Positions 47,112-58,709 of a DNA stretch of 64,000 nucleotides are shown piece after piece. The notes below the pieces were generated by a model. It ran no database searches. It had not been told where the DNA came from and saw only the letters and a program-made list of their open reading frames with translations. Position 1 is the first letter of the stretch, and every line of letters starts with the position of its first letter. This stretch comes from Heliocidaris tuberculata (Eukaryota; Echinodermata; Echinoidea; Camarodonta; Echinometridae). The stretch is from assembly GCA_025618425.1 (NCBI GenBank), contig CM046842.1:26589878-26653877 (forward strand). The letters run 5' to 3'. Both the position numbers and the translations under genes were made by a program.

Positions 47112-48634
47112 CCAGGAACCTGTCCCGAAATAGTCAACCCATTTTACATATGAGATTTGACCCCTTGAAGTTGCTAAGACCATCCTTGTCATTCACAAAA
47201 AGCTGGTCAGCTCCAACGAAGCCTCCGGGTTTGGCCCCCAGAGCCCCAGAAAGGGTCCCAAAGTCGGGTCCATTTCAAACCGTCTAACATATCCGCCAAA
47301 CTTTGTCAGAAGAAAGGCGTATGACTATATATTACCAAAACACCAAAACTGACAAAATTTTCCGTCGGGATAGGTTGTCCGACCGCCCCTAAAAAATTGG
47401 GGCAAATTTTTCCCCATAAGGCCCATAGACCAAATTTGTCAGAAGGAAGAGTTATGGATGTACATTACAAAAATATAAAAACTTACAAAAATTTCCATCG
47501 GGAAGGGGGTGTAACACGCCCCTGAAAAAACCCCACCAAAGTGCCCCTAAACCCAGCTTTGCTGCCCAGAATGCTGTTGATTTAGAGAAAAAAAACATTT
47601 TTTTGGACTACAACCATAATAACTCCAAACTGTCAATTCGGCTAAAATTTACATAGTACAATCTTGAGTATTATAACTTTTCGGGGGTGCAATTTGGTGT
47701 CAAATGATGATTTCAATAATAATTTATTAAATTGTGAAAATTGTACTGCTTTCTCAAAACTAGTCAAATGATATCGTCATGATTATGTAAACACACCCAT
47801 TTGTCCCTCTGCGCCTCTTTGGCAAGGCATAATAGAGAGCTTGCAAAGTATTTGTGTAATTAACACATGAATGGTAGATTTCAGCATGGCACCCACATAG
47901 CCCAGATACTTAACAAGCTCCTCTATTATTTCTTGTCAAGCAGGTGCAGATGGACAATGGGTGTGTTTACATAATCCTGACTGTATCATTTGACTACTTT
48001 TGAAAAAGCAATACAATTTTTACAATTTAATAAATTATTATTGAAATGATCATTTGACAAAAAATTTCACCTTAAGAAAGATACAATACTCAAGATTGCA
48101 CTAGGTAAATTTGACATGAATTGAATGAGATACTTTGGATTTACTAAGGTTGTAAAGCCTAAAAAGGGTTTTCTCTACATCCAGAGCATTTTGGGCAGCA
48201 AAGCTAGGTTTAGAGGCCCTTTAGTGTTTTTTTTTTTTCACGGGCGTGTTACACCCCCTTCCCGATCGAAAATTGTCAAAGTTTTTATATTTTTGTAATG
48301 TACACCCATAACTCTTCTTTCTGACAAAATTTGGTCCATGGGCCTTAAGGGGAAAAATTTGCCCCAATTTTTAGCGGCGGTCTGACAACCCATCAGTTTT
48401 GGTGTTTTGGTAATTATAGTCATACACCTTCCCTCTGACAAAATTTGGCGCATATGTTAGATGGGTTGAAACCGGCCAGACTTTGGGGCCCCTTTTGGGG
48501 GCTCTGGGGGCCTAACCTGGCGGCTTCGTTCGAGCTGACAAGCTTTTAGTGAACGACAAGGATAGTCTAAAGAACTTTAAGGGGTCAAATCTAATATGTA
48601 AAATGTGTTGACTATTTCGGGACAGGCTCCCAGG
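47112..48634. mobile_element. 1.5-kb palindromic (fold-back) element
   Basis: Arms of roughly 700 bp are inverted copies: CCTGTCCCGAAATAGTCAAC at 47120 and its complement near 48607-48627, with matching CAAATGATATCGTCATGATT-like sequence close to the centre (about 47870). The arms are diverged by scattered substitutions. There is no coding frame. Target duplication is not clear. A transcript would fold into a long hairpin. Confidence 0.75.
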
Positions 48635-48841
48635 CTATCACTGAACATGATGAAAATAACAATTTTTCAAGGATATACATGATTAAGTGAAACTGCATAA
48701 TATCAGAGTGGAATTAAAGTCACATATCTCATTTATCTCATTTATGAGATAAAAGAAGTATCCAAATAATTCGCACATTAACACTGACAGTAACTATTAC
48801 ATAATTATATTGGCTAAGTTTAAACATCCTCATTTATATAT

Positions 48842-49245
48842 TTAAGGGATTCGGTAACTTTGTGGAGGCTTGATTTAATTAATTGTTGAATTTTGATATC
48901 TGTCTGGTATAATGGTGTTCAGAAGGATGAATAAATAGCCAGGCATAGAAAGGTTTTCAAATATATAATGCTATTATTAAGATAGCTATGACTGAATAGT
49001 CCTATTTACGAAAGCGTGTGGAGATACGCTTTAGTCTAACACCGAGTTTATGGGGGGGGGGGGGGAATAAATCTGGCATTTTCGGTCACTTGCATATGTT
49101 TACTATTGAGAAGCACATGATGATTTTGAATTTTTTTTTTCCTGGGCTTCATTTTAACACCATATTACATACGCTGAGAGCATGTAAGGCTATATAGGCA
49201 GCTCAGATTTTATCAAGCCTCTACAAAGTTATCAAATCACTTTAA
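48842..49245. mobile_element. TTAA-flanked MITE, intact copy
   Basis: The ends are TTAA-GGGATTCGGTAACTTTG and, inverted, GTGATTTGATAACTTTG-TTTAA. It is homologous to the interrupted copy at 52265-55224. The TTAA/AGG-type terminus places it with Kolobok/T2-like elements. It contains a G run at about 49051-49064. Confidence 0.7.
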
Positions 49246-49653
49246 TTATGAATTATTTGATGATGTTGTTCCTATGCGTATAGGAATGTTGAGTTTACGA
49301 TCGAAATATGATAATCGAGATTATATTATGAGAAAAAAAAATAGGTACAAAGCATCACAATATTTGCAATTGTTTAAAGCTGAGCGCGAGTAAAAAAAAA
49401 AAGGAGGAAAAAAGAAATGCAAAAGACAAAAAACATGTGGGAACATGTCATCGCAGAAATGTCCACTGAGAAGATTTTTTCTTCTTCTTCTGAGTGTAGT
49501 GCCATTTCTATGCCCATTGCTTTTCACTATATCCTTTTCAACAAGTCAATATTCTACAATTAGAACAACAAACTAATAAATCATCATAATAAACATATAC
49601 AACAAAATCAACCTTTCCATCAAATCCGAAGCATTTTCTTTCATAATGCAAAT

Positions 49654-49935
49654 CACTAGCGTACCCAAGGGGGTGGGGATGGGGGCAGGGGGGCCAGCTG
49701 CCCCCTGATAACTTTTGATGGGAAAAATAAATATCCCCCCCTCTTTTAGACCCCTTTTTGTCAGAAAATTCTGGACCCCATAAAATATGCCCCCCCCCCC
49801 TCCCTTACCGAGTTTTTAAGGGCTGGCGAAAAAAATGACGAGAACAACAAAATACGGGTCGCCCTTCAAGCAGAATTTGACAGTGGACTAAATTCCCCCC
49901 CCCCCCCCCTTGTAAAAAATTATGGCTAGCCACTG
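49654..49935. mobile_element. hAT-like MITE with 8-bp target duplication
   Basis: The element is flanked by ATGCAAAT at 49646-49653 and 49936-49943. Ends read CACTAGCGTACCCAAGG and, inverted, CAGTGGCTAGCCATAA, close to the usual hAT terminus CAGTGGCGTA. The interior is G/C-homopolymer rich. Non-coding. Confidence 0.7.
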
Positions 49936-50199
49936 ATGCAAATGTATGACAATTACACCTCTGTGTCACCGAAACAGTTTTGTGCAGAATATTAAGCAGG
50001 TGAACCGGACAAACACGCAGTAAAACATGGTAAAAGGGAAACCAAAAGCGCTTACTTTATGCTCCGTTTAGAAATTGACGACTGCATACGATAAAGCGTC
50101 TTAATCATTCTGTGTATATAAAAACATAAACATAACTTTAAACTAATGTAACACGAACTATTAATACAATTGTGTACCATACACGAATGAATTTACAGA

Positions 50200-50540
50200 T
50201 TTTATAATATATATATATATATATATATATGATAAAAATAATAATGATAATGATAATAATAAGAGCTGTTTCTTATATAGCGCCTTACCATTTACAATGT
50301 AACCGACCAAAGCGCTTACAGCATCATTACCCCGGCCAATGGATTCATTTGCGATTCTGCACATTACTGTGCACATTCTCCACTCCTCAGGGGTACTGCT
50401 CGGAGATGAAATTTAAATCCCAAACAATAAATGAAGACACCCCGTAAACAAGTTAGAAGTACATGTACTAATTTTCGCCCTTAGGGCTTTATCCACACAC
50501 ACACACACACGCGCGCGCGCACACACGCGCACACACCCAT

Positions 50541-50573
<33 letters not shown>

Positions 50574-50574
50574 G

Positions 50575-50615
<41 letters not shown>

Positions 50616-50632
50616 CATACACACGCACACAC
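50200..50632. repeat. AT, AAT, CA/CG and AT microsatellites
   Basis: (AT)n at 50208-50230, GATAAT repeats at 50230-50262, alternating CA/CG at 50493-50550, and (AT)n at 50551-50610. Minus-strand frames rich in Tyr/Ile/Val here are artefacts. Confidence 0.9.
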
Positions 50633-50639
50633 ATAATGT

Positions 50640-52260
50640 TTTTTACATTTTTATTTCAAAGGTATTAGATAACAGAAATAGAAGAACAAGTCTGATATTA
50701 ACGATCCCCCTCTCCGTTTTTTGCCCCTTTATATACAAGGTTCGTTTCTAAAATTTGCTAGGAGCAAAGATAGCACCAGTCCAACAAACATTACTTTGAT
50801 CAATTACTGAAAGGCCTGTGTAGACTTCACTGATAACTTTTCAACAATAACGATAAATATAACGATATCTCTGCAAAACCTTCGCTGCAAATGATTTAGA
50901 CTTCAACGATTTAAGCTAATGGGCCTTCCTCAACGATTGTATCGTCTCACTAGGATCGCTCGGCGAACAATGTAATGGTCTATCCTCAATAATTGTAATA
51001 CAGCGTGATATCACTGGCAAGAGAAGAGATGGCGACTGTGTCCATAGTGTTTAACAGACAGAACCAATGATTTTATAGTTGTAAAAATCGTGTAACCACT
51101 TTATCGTCGTCGTTACTCTATAGTTTATCGCTATTTTTATCATTTATCCTAGGTCAGACCAGCCCTTAAAGAGAAGGGTGAGTCCTGGGAAAGGTAAACA
51201 CATATCTGTAAGCGTTCTCATTATTGATATTATGTTAGTTTAGAAGATTATCATAGTATATATGTCCCCTAGAAAGGATTGCTCTTTAAAGCTAATAGAC
51301 AGTCTCGGTAGCAAAAATCATACTGGCAAGAAACTTATCTGAAATAGTCACATACTATTCCCCGTTTATCATAAGACACATGTACGATATTATTTAACAT
51401 TCCATTCACGATTTCGAACAAATTTTAGTGTAAATATCTGTAAGAAACGCTTGGTAACGGCTTTTCACTACCTCACGCTAAGACCATAATTATTCACCCG
51501 AAGGTTCCCCGCACAATAAACCCAGCGCTACGCACTATGTGTATCGTATTCTACACACACAGCAATCCTCGTGTAAGTAGTGTGTGTGGCCGTTGTTTGA
51601 ATTTACATCCCCTCTTTTTTTGGGCCAGGGATTTTTTTTATTACTTTTCACCTCTCATTCGATAGATATTTCACTTGAGGAGGAAAAAACTTCACAGCAT
51701 CTTAGTTATGTTAGTACCCTGCTGTTTATTAAATAAAATCAAAGAAATCTCACGAAAAGTTTTTGAGGGCTTCCCAAAACTATCTGTTACCTTTAAATGC
51801 CCTCACATTTGAAATATGACAAGAAACAAGTGAAATTGTTTTTAGTCCCATATACACCTTTCTGTGTGCAGTGCATGTGACAATTAGCAGGATTGAGTCA
51901 ATTTCTCATAATTTTGGTGATTTCAAAACCGTACAGCATACACTTATTGTTATGTGATATATAATCAACCTTTCCAAAGTGCTTTGAGAGAGTTTCTTTC
52001 ACATTTCAATCTCATGACTAGAACTCAACTTTATCTTTAAAATACCAATGATTCCTCCTACCGGTCGTTCATAACTACATCTGCTTGGCCTTCTGTTCCA
52101 TTAGTGGTATCATTTTGTCCTATCTCTTTATACGGTTTATGCGGCTGCTCAATGTCCGTCCGCCTCTTGCAAACGCAGTAACTACAAAGATAGTAGTATA
52201 TATACAAATGTTTAATATAAACCGAGCGTTACAGTGTTAAAGATAACAATGGATATAACT
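50640..52260. other. No gene recognised
   Basis: AT-rich unique-looking sequence. No exon with supported splice sites and no element ends were found. Confidence 0.5.
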
Positions 52261-52371
52261 TCAGTTAAAGGGATTCGGTAACTTTGTGGAGGCTTGATTT
52301 AATAAATTGTTGAATTTTGATATCTGTCTTGTATAATAATGTTCAGAAGGATAAATAAATAGCCAGGCATA

Positions 52372-54931
52372 CTTGATATTTGATACTTGCTACTTGATGA
52401 AATAATTTCTCTTGCAGCTCCAAGAAGCTAAACTGGGATGAACTAAGCAATATGTCGTGAAGAGGTGTCATAGTGAAGATCTCTATTTTACAATAAAAAG
52501 AGAGTGCGCTGTGCAAGTAAAAATCTGGATACATCTTAGAGAACAAGAGATCCAGGTGGAGGCTGCAGATTTCTAATAATGGGAAGCGCAGCCTCTTTGA
52601 AAGCAATGAGTCCAATGATATGTACAACTTCACCAGGAAGGTGGTTCCATATCCAGATTGTTCTTGGGAAGAAGGAATATTTATAGGAGTCTATTGATGA
52701 CTTTGGTACAGCAAACTTCAGTGTGTGGTCTTTCCTTGCATGATATGTTGCCGGGGTGACTGCGGCTGGCATTTGCATGTTGACTAGTCCATAATGAATC
52801 TTGTAGAACAGAGAGCACTGGTCCAGGAGTCGCCGATGGTGTAATGTGTCCCATCCGTGTGCAGACAACAGGTGTGAAGTTGGTGTAGACCACCTGTAGT
52901 CATGTGCAAGAAACCGAGCTGCCGCTCTTTGAACTTGCTGACGGCTGTTGATAGCAGTCAAGGTGTAGGGATTCCATGCCTCGGAGGCATATTCAAGCTG
53001 GGGCCGAACCAGTGCAGTGTAGGCTCTGGACTTCACTTCTCTTGAGCATGGAGAAAGAGTTGCTGGCCTTTTGCCTGATATTTTGGCAGTGTGTATTCCA
53101 GCGAAGGTCTGGTGTTACAGTTATCCCTAGGTACTTGTACTCCGAGACTCTTGGAACAATATCATCCTGAAGGTGATACTGATAGATCTTTGGACTTCAC
53201 ATCACACCGCATTTTTTGATGTTGAAGTGCATGAGCCAGTTAGATGACCATGAAGATAATTTATGGAGGTCTTGTTGCAAAGCATGGTAGTCAGATTCTG
53301 ATGAAATTTCACGATAGACTACACAATCATCGGCAAAGAGACGAATGGATGATGAAATGTCGTCTTGTATGTCATTGATGAAGAGTAAAAAGAGAGTAGG
53401 GCCGATAACTGAACCCTGCGGTACTCCTGAAGAGACCTCCTTCCATGATCCCATCAACAGCAACAGATTGTGTCCTTCCAGCCGGGAATGCACGGATCCA
53501 ATTGAGAGAATCCCCAGAGATGCCATAATATTGTAGCTTGATGGAAAGTCGCTCATGTGGCACTCTATCGAAGGCTTTCTGAAAGTCTAGAAAACAGCAT
53601 CAGACTGATTACGACTCTGGAGTGTTTGAGACCACTCGTGGACTGCCGAGGTGAGTTGTGTTGCAGTTTATAACCCTTGTCGAAAACCATGTTGTGTATT
53701 GGCAAGAATGTTATTTGCTGCAATGTGCTTGGAAATGTGACTCAGGATGATGTGTTCCATGACTTTGCAGGAGATACAAGTCAAGGAAATTGGCCTATAG
53801 TTGGATGGATCACTTTTATCTCCGGACTTGTAGATTGATGTTACAAGAGCTTGCCTCCAGTGGGATGGGACCACGCCATTATTGTAACTTTGCTGGAAGA
53901 GGAATGCCAAGGCTGGTGCAATCTCATGAGCCATGAGCTTGAGCAATCTCGGTGGGATCTCATCAGGTCCACTTACCTTTGAAGGGTTCAGCTGTAAGAG
54001 TTGCTTTTCAACACCAGTAATGTGAATATAGAGCTGCTCTATGGATGGAAATGGAGAGGGATCCTTCTGAGGCATTGAGTGGACATCTTCATGAGTGAAA
54101 ACAGACTGGAAAAACTCATTTAGACTCTCAGCTTTGTCAACTGGTGTTGCACACAACTTCGATGCCCAGCGAAGCGAGGGTATTCCAAGGTTTTCTGTAC
54201 GGCAGGACTTGATATACGACCAGAATCTTTTTGGGTTTTCTGTAAGACTAGCTCCAATGATCGTATTGATTTAGTTAGAATGTGCCTTGTGAACCATTTT
54301 AGCAACTTGGTTGCGGAAATGTCTGTATGTTTCCCAACCAACAGAAGTAGATAACCGCCGAGCTTTCTTGAACAGTCGGTCTCTCTTACGCATCTGACGC
54401 TTGATGGTAGGTGTTATCCAAGGTAGGTGTCTTTTGTCCTTGGTCATCTTGGACGGCACCAGTTGAGACGGTTCCATGACATTTGCTCTTGCGACAATTG
54501 CTCCGGTCTAACTTTGCCATGTTAATCCTAAACCTAAACCTAAACCTAAACCTAACCCTAACCCTAATCCTAATCTTCACATTGTCCTTAACAAAAAACC
54601 AAATCATGACCTTGACCTTAACCTTTGACCTTTCAAGATATAGACGGAGGAGCAAATGTCACAGGAGCAAATGTCGTGTCACCGTTGAGACAGACAGTTG
54701 TTGAGAAAAGTACTAATCATGTTCCAATTTTCCTCCACACTCCGTTTCTCTGGACTTGTTTCAAGAAACTCTTTAGAGAAATCTGCAGCAGCCTTTTTGA
54801 GGCATTCAGGATCTGCTTTCTGAAACTGATAGACCTTTCTTGGTGGCTTGACTTGAATCTTGGCATTTGTCGAAAGCTTGAAAACAAGGATGTTGTGGTC
54901 TGATATACCTGAGGCTGAGTGTATACAAATG
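52372..54931 (-). pseudogene. 5'-truncated CR1/jockey-like LINE, broken ORF2
   Basis: In minus-strand order: end of the endonuclease (GISDHNILVF near 54870), linker (KPPRKVYQFQKADPECL), HLPWITPTIKRQMRKRDRLF, RT with VSGPDEIPPRLLK, NYRPISLTCISCKVMEHII, FLDFQKAFDRVPHERL, SSGVPQGSVIGPTLFLLF and the catalytic FADD, then YASEAWNPYTL and WIWNHLPGEVV at the C-terminus (stop near 52536). Several frameshifts break the ORF and a 214-bp MITE interrupts it. The 3' end has a short CAAGTAT-type tail (52372-52395), as in CR1-like elements. The 5' end is truncated within the endonuclease. Inactive. Confidence 0.85.
54470..54683. mobile_element. 214-bp MITE with telomere-like core, copy 2
   Basis: Inverted ends both contain GACATTTGCTCYTG. 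The interior has degenerate CCTAAA and CCCTAA repeats (about 54528-54575). It is flanked by GTTGAGAC at 54462-54469 and 54684-54691. Removing the element and one GTTGAGAC rejoins the LINE reading frame exactly (CLSQ followed by LVPSKM), which proves the insertion boundaries. Confidence 0.9.
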
Positions 54932-55522
54932 GAAAGGTTTTCAAATATATAATGCTATTATTAAGATATCTGTGACTGAATACTCCCATTTACGAAAGCG
55001 TATGGCCATACACTTTAGTCTAACACTGAGTCTATGGGGAAAAATGAGTCTGGCATTTCCGGTCACTTGCATATGTTTACTTTTGTGAAGCACATGATGA
55101 TTTTGAAGTGTTTTTTTCCCCCCTGGGCTTCATTTTTACACCATATCACACACACACTGATAGCATGTAAGGCCAGGCAGCTCAGCTTTTATCAAGCCTC
55201 TACAAAGTTACCAAATCATTTTAAATAATATTATCTACTTATGGTCTCTATAAAATGCAAAACATTTTACTCCATTTTCTGATGTTCTGCTACTATACAT
55301 CTACTACAATTTTGCAGCACCAATAGCAAGTGTTTTCCTCTTCACGCCCCCTCCCCCGTCCCCCCTCCCCCATCATTTTTTTTTACAATTTTGTTTTTCT
55401 TGAATAGGAAATAAATTTATCTAGCCCTTAATTCCCACATTTTAAACTTCTGGTACTGCTGCAGCTGATAATGCTAATTACTACCTTCCTCAATTACTCC
55501 TGCAACTTCGACAGTTACCACC

Positions 55523-55685
55523 ACCACCATCACCACCACCACTACTACTACTACTGCTGCTGCTACTACAACTACTACTACCATGCCCACTTCTACTGCT
55601 GCTATTACTACTACTGCTACTACTACTGCTACAACTACTACCGCTTTTTCTACTATTACTACTACTACTACTACTACTACTACAT

Positions 55686-55738
<53 letters not shown>

Positions 55739-55770
55739 GTTACTACTACCGCCTTCTGCCGTCACCACCA
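55523..55770. repeat. TAC/CAC trinucleotide array
   Basis: Nearly pure CTA/TAC repeats with a CAC-rich start. Frames encoding poly-Tyr, poly-Thr or poly-Ser in this array are artefacts. Confidence 0.95.
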
Positions 55771-55926
55771 TCACAAAATCTACTAGGACTACTACAAGGC
55801 CTACCTCTATCCATCCAAGCCTTCAATCCGAGAACTACCATTGTTGAGGAGAACGAAGATGAAAAACCGGATAGTAAGTGAAATGCTATTGCTAATTAAA
55901 AAAAAAAAGGAACAGATGAAACTTAC

Positions 55927-56086
55927 CATATAATAACCAGAAGTACCAAAATGAGAAACGGCACAACAACAACAAAGCTCCATTTCCAGTGGCTGTATGG
56001 GACTTCCAACGGTTTGTCCTGTGGGCATTCTGTACAATTCTGCAGAACTGGCATTTTGCATGGTTGCACTGTAGAACTGGGATGAT
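55927..56086 (-). CDS. FN3 receptor: juxtamembrane and transmembrane exon
   Basis: Acceptor AATCATACAG and donor TG|GTAAGT bound 160 bp. Joined in phase 1 to the FN3 exon upstream it reads HPSSTVQPCKMPVLQNCTEC, then PYSHWKW and the membrane segment SFVVVVPFLILVLLVII. The N-terminal part has three Cys and faces outside, and the exon ends just inside the cytoplasmic face. Cytoplasmic exons are not visible within about 10 kb downstream, so receptor class (kinase, phosphatase or other) cannot be told. Confidence 0.8.
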
Positions 56087-56363
56087 CTGTATGATTAAAA
56101 AATAATTATGGCATGGTTTAATTTTTGAACATGCAAACAGATAAAATGTCATCCTTTTTCCTTTTTTGGGGGGGGGGGGCAGTAAAAAAAAAAGTTCTTC
56201 AAATGCATTTATTTCTAACCGTGCTAAGTGTCACTTACGATGTTCATTACTGAACCCAGTGCTTCAAAATTGGTTAAACGACAAGAAACAAACGAATGGA
56301 AACTGGCTACTTATAGCATTGCCTTAACATATTTTGTGCAAATATTCGTAATGATGGTCGTAC

Positions 56364-56678
56364 CGTTAATTGGAAGTGTGGTAACCCGCACTATTGGTTC
56401 ATGTGGCCCTTCACGAGCCGATAAGCAATTGATCAGAGAAACCGCGATCTGGTATTCTGAGTTCGGCTCCAAGTGATCAACACTGAACTCGTGGTCACTG
56501 TCCACCGGCACGAACCCGACGCTGAGCCACGGTTCGCCATCGTCGTCCTCGTCTTTCTTGGCATGTACCACGTACCCACAGATTGGGCCATCGCCTCGAT
56601 GTTGACCAGTCCAGCGGATACCCACGTTTGATGAAGTCAGACTGGTACTTTGAGGTGCTTGTGCCAAGGTTGGTAGGA
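56364..56678 (-). CDS. FN3 receptor: membrane-proximal fibronectin III exon
   Basis: A 315-bp phase 1-1 exon (acceptor TTGATAG, donor CG|GTACGA) encodes one FN3 domain: LPTLAQAPQS at the start, GIRWTGQHRGDGPICGYVV with the core Trp, then LEPNSEYQIAVSLINC with the conserved L-P-Y motif, ending VRVTTLPIN. It carries two Cys at the same positions as the next FN3 domain upstream, so a domain-specific disulfide is likely. The next exon in line is the transmembrane exon. Confidence 0.85.
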
Positions 56679-56702
56679 CTATCAAATAATTAAAGACTAA
56701 CT

Positions 56703-57199
56703 TTAAAGGGGGTACCCAATGGTGAAACAATGTTAGTTCATTTAAAAGATCATGATTTTATTAGCAGAAAATCATCTGCCTTAAGTTTTTTAAAAATTCG
56801 TGTTGCCAGAAAAATCCCCGAAATATGGTAAGACTTCAGGATATTTTGGCCCCTCAGCTGTGTCCCAATTTCAGCTAGGTAACCACAATGACGTCAAAGT
56901 GGTTACCCAGGTTCGCGTATTGCAGATGTGTTGCGCGCTAGACTGTACAAAATGCATTACACCTTGCGCGCATTTTGCTATAATTGCGCGACAAGGTAAC
57001 CACTTTGACGTCATTGTGGTTACCTAGCTGAAATTGGGACACAGCTGAGGGGCCAAAATATCCTGAAATCTTACCATATTTCGGGGATTTTCTGGCAACA
57101 CGAATTTAAAAAAAAATTTAAGGCAGATGATTTTCTTCTAATAAAATCATGATCTTTTAAATGAACTAACATTGTTTCAGCATTGGGTACCCCCTTTAA
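56703..57199. mobile_element. Palindromic TTAA MITE, copy 1
   Basis: It runs TTAA-AGGGGGTACCCAATG to its inverted complement ending CCCCCTTTAA. The whole 497 bp is nearly one palindrome with arms of about 200 bp and a GCGCG-rich centre. It holds TGACGTCA at 56889-56896 and 57006-57013. TTAAAGGGG termini match the T2/Kolobok consensus TTAAAGGRR. Confidence 0.85.
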
Positions 57200-57578
57200 G
57201 TTGAGTTCTGTCCATATGAAATTACATTTTGAAAGAAACTCTCTGAGAGCATCGAGAAAGGATGGTTATATAGAACATAAGATTTGGTGGAGACTGTGAG
57301 GAATTGGAATCCTCTAAATGATAAGAAATTGACTTAAATGTGATTCACATGCAATGCACTCTGAAATGGGTATAAATTGGACTACACACATGTGGGATGA
57401 AAGTTTGATCAAAGCTTTTCAGCTATTTCTCGTTATATTGCGACTATGGTTACAAAGATCAATCCTCCTCAGCTGGTATTTCTTGTATGATATTCTTCTA
57501 CATTGTACACTGACATAACAAGAATGAGAAAGCTTACAAAGACAAAGACAAACCTTGTCTTTGAATGCCAAAGAGCAT

Positions 57579-58708
57579 ATGTGACCCTTCACTACAAGAC
57601 GACCAATAAGTTGCAACGGGGGTTTTAGAGTAAACAGCTGAAAAAGGTGGTTTGGGGTGGAAATTTTGATTTTAAGTTTTCTGTATTTTCTGAAAGTTCA
57701 TTTATTAATCTACCATCTGACAAAATTTCAGGTTAAAATGGCATGTTGAAATATGTTTTTACTCTAATTCAAAATGACCATGTTTTCCTGGACATTCAAT
57801 CTTTGTGTCTTAACTTGGTGGGATCGTACTTCACATCGCTTTTCTGGTATAACTTTAAAACTTTGCACTTTCTGATATTCGAAATTTATTCTGAAGGTAT
57901 GGAAAGTTTCAACCCAATCCAATCAGTGCTTCACAGTGTATGCTAGGGAGATTTGACTCAACCTTTTTTGCGACAAACAATAGGGAGTTCTCAAATGGTC
58001 ATTCTTCTTTAGAGCCCGTTTTCTCTATTGTTTTGGTCATTAGCCTGTCTGACACGTTGACGTTCTCATTTTAATATACAAGGGTTTGCTAGTCCATACA
58101 AAACAAGTTATATATCATTTTAAAGGGGGTACCCAATGCTGAAACAATGTTAGTTCATTTAAAATATCATGATTTTATTAGCAGAAAATCATCTGCCTTA
58201 AGTTTTTAAAAATTCGTGTTGCCAGAAAAATCCCCGAAATATGGTAAGACTTCAGGATATTTTGGCCCCTCAGCTGTGTCCCAATTTCAGCTAGGTAACC
58301 ACAATGACGTCAAAGTGGTTACCTTGTCGCGCAATTATAGCAAAATGCGCGCAAGGTGTAATGCATTTTGTACAGTCTAGCGCGCAACACATCTGCAATA
58401 CGCGAACCTGGGTAACCACTTTGACGTCATTGTGGTTACCTAGCTGAAATTGGGACACAGCTTAGGGGCCAAAATATCCTGAAATCTTACCATATTTCGG
58501 GGATTTTCTGGCAACACGAATTTTAAAACAAAATTTAAGGCAGATGATTTTCTTCTAATAAAATCATGATCTTTTAAATGAACTAACATTGTTTCGGCAT
58601 TGGGTACCCCCTTTAAGGCTTAGAATCTTAGCTTTCAGAATGTGTTGAAATTTTTAAAAACCCCAAATATCCAACTTATTGGTCGTTTTGTGGTGGAGGG
58701 TCACATAT
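57579..58708. mobile_element. TA-flanked TGTGACC-ended element, hosting a palindromic MITE
   Basis: The left end TGTGACCCTTCACTACAAGA (57580) and right end (inverted, TGTGACCCTCCACCACAAAA at 58704) form terminal repeats of about 35 bp with TA on each side. Without the nested MITE (58120-58616) it is about 630 bp. A partial relative lies at 10165. Non-coding. Confidence 0.75.
58120..58616. mobile_element. Palindromic TTAA MITE, copy 2
   Basis: Same family as 56703-57199 but with its central non-palindromic part inverted. TGACGTCA lies at 58305-58312 and 58422-58429. It is inserted within the TGTGACC-ended element. Confidence 0.85.
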
Positions 58709-58709
58709 T

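Larger units (their letters stand above)
52265..55224. mobile_element. TTAA-flanked MITE split by a LINE
   Basis: The left part 52265-52371 and right part 54932-55224 together correspond to the intact MITE at 48842-49245. TTAA stands at both outer ends. The intact paralogue reads CCAGGCATA|GAAAGGTTTT across the LINE insertion point. Confidence 0.8.

Noticed and set aside
48238..48453. 71-codon minus-strand ORF with internal repeats
   Set aside because: Lies in one arm of the 1.5-kb palindrome and is not preserved as a frame in the other arm.
55471..55881. Poly-Tyr, poly-Ser and poly-Thr ORFs
   Set aside because: Translations of a trinucleotide repeat.
56228..56476. Plus-strand ORF of 82 codons
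   Set aside because: Antisense to the membrane-proximal FN3 exon, which has domain and splice support.
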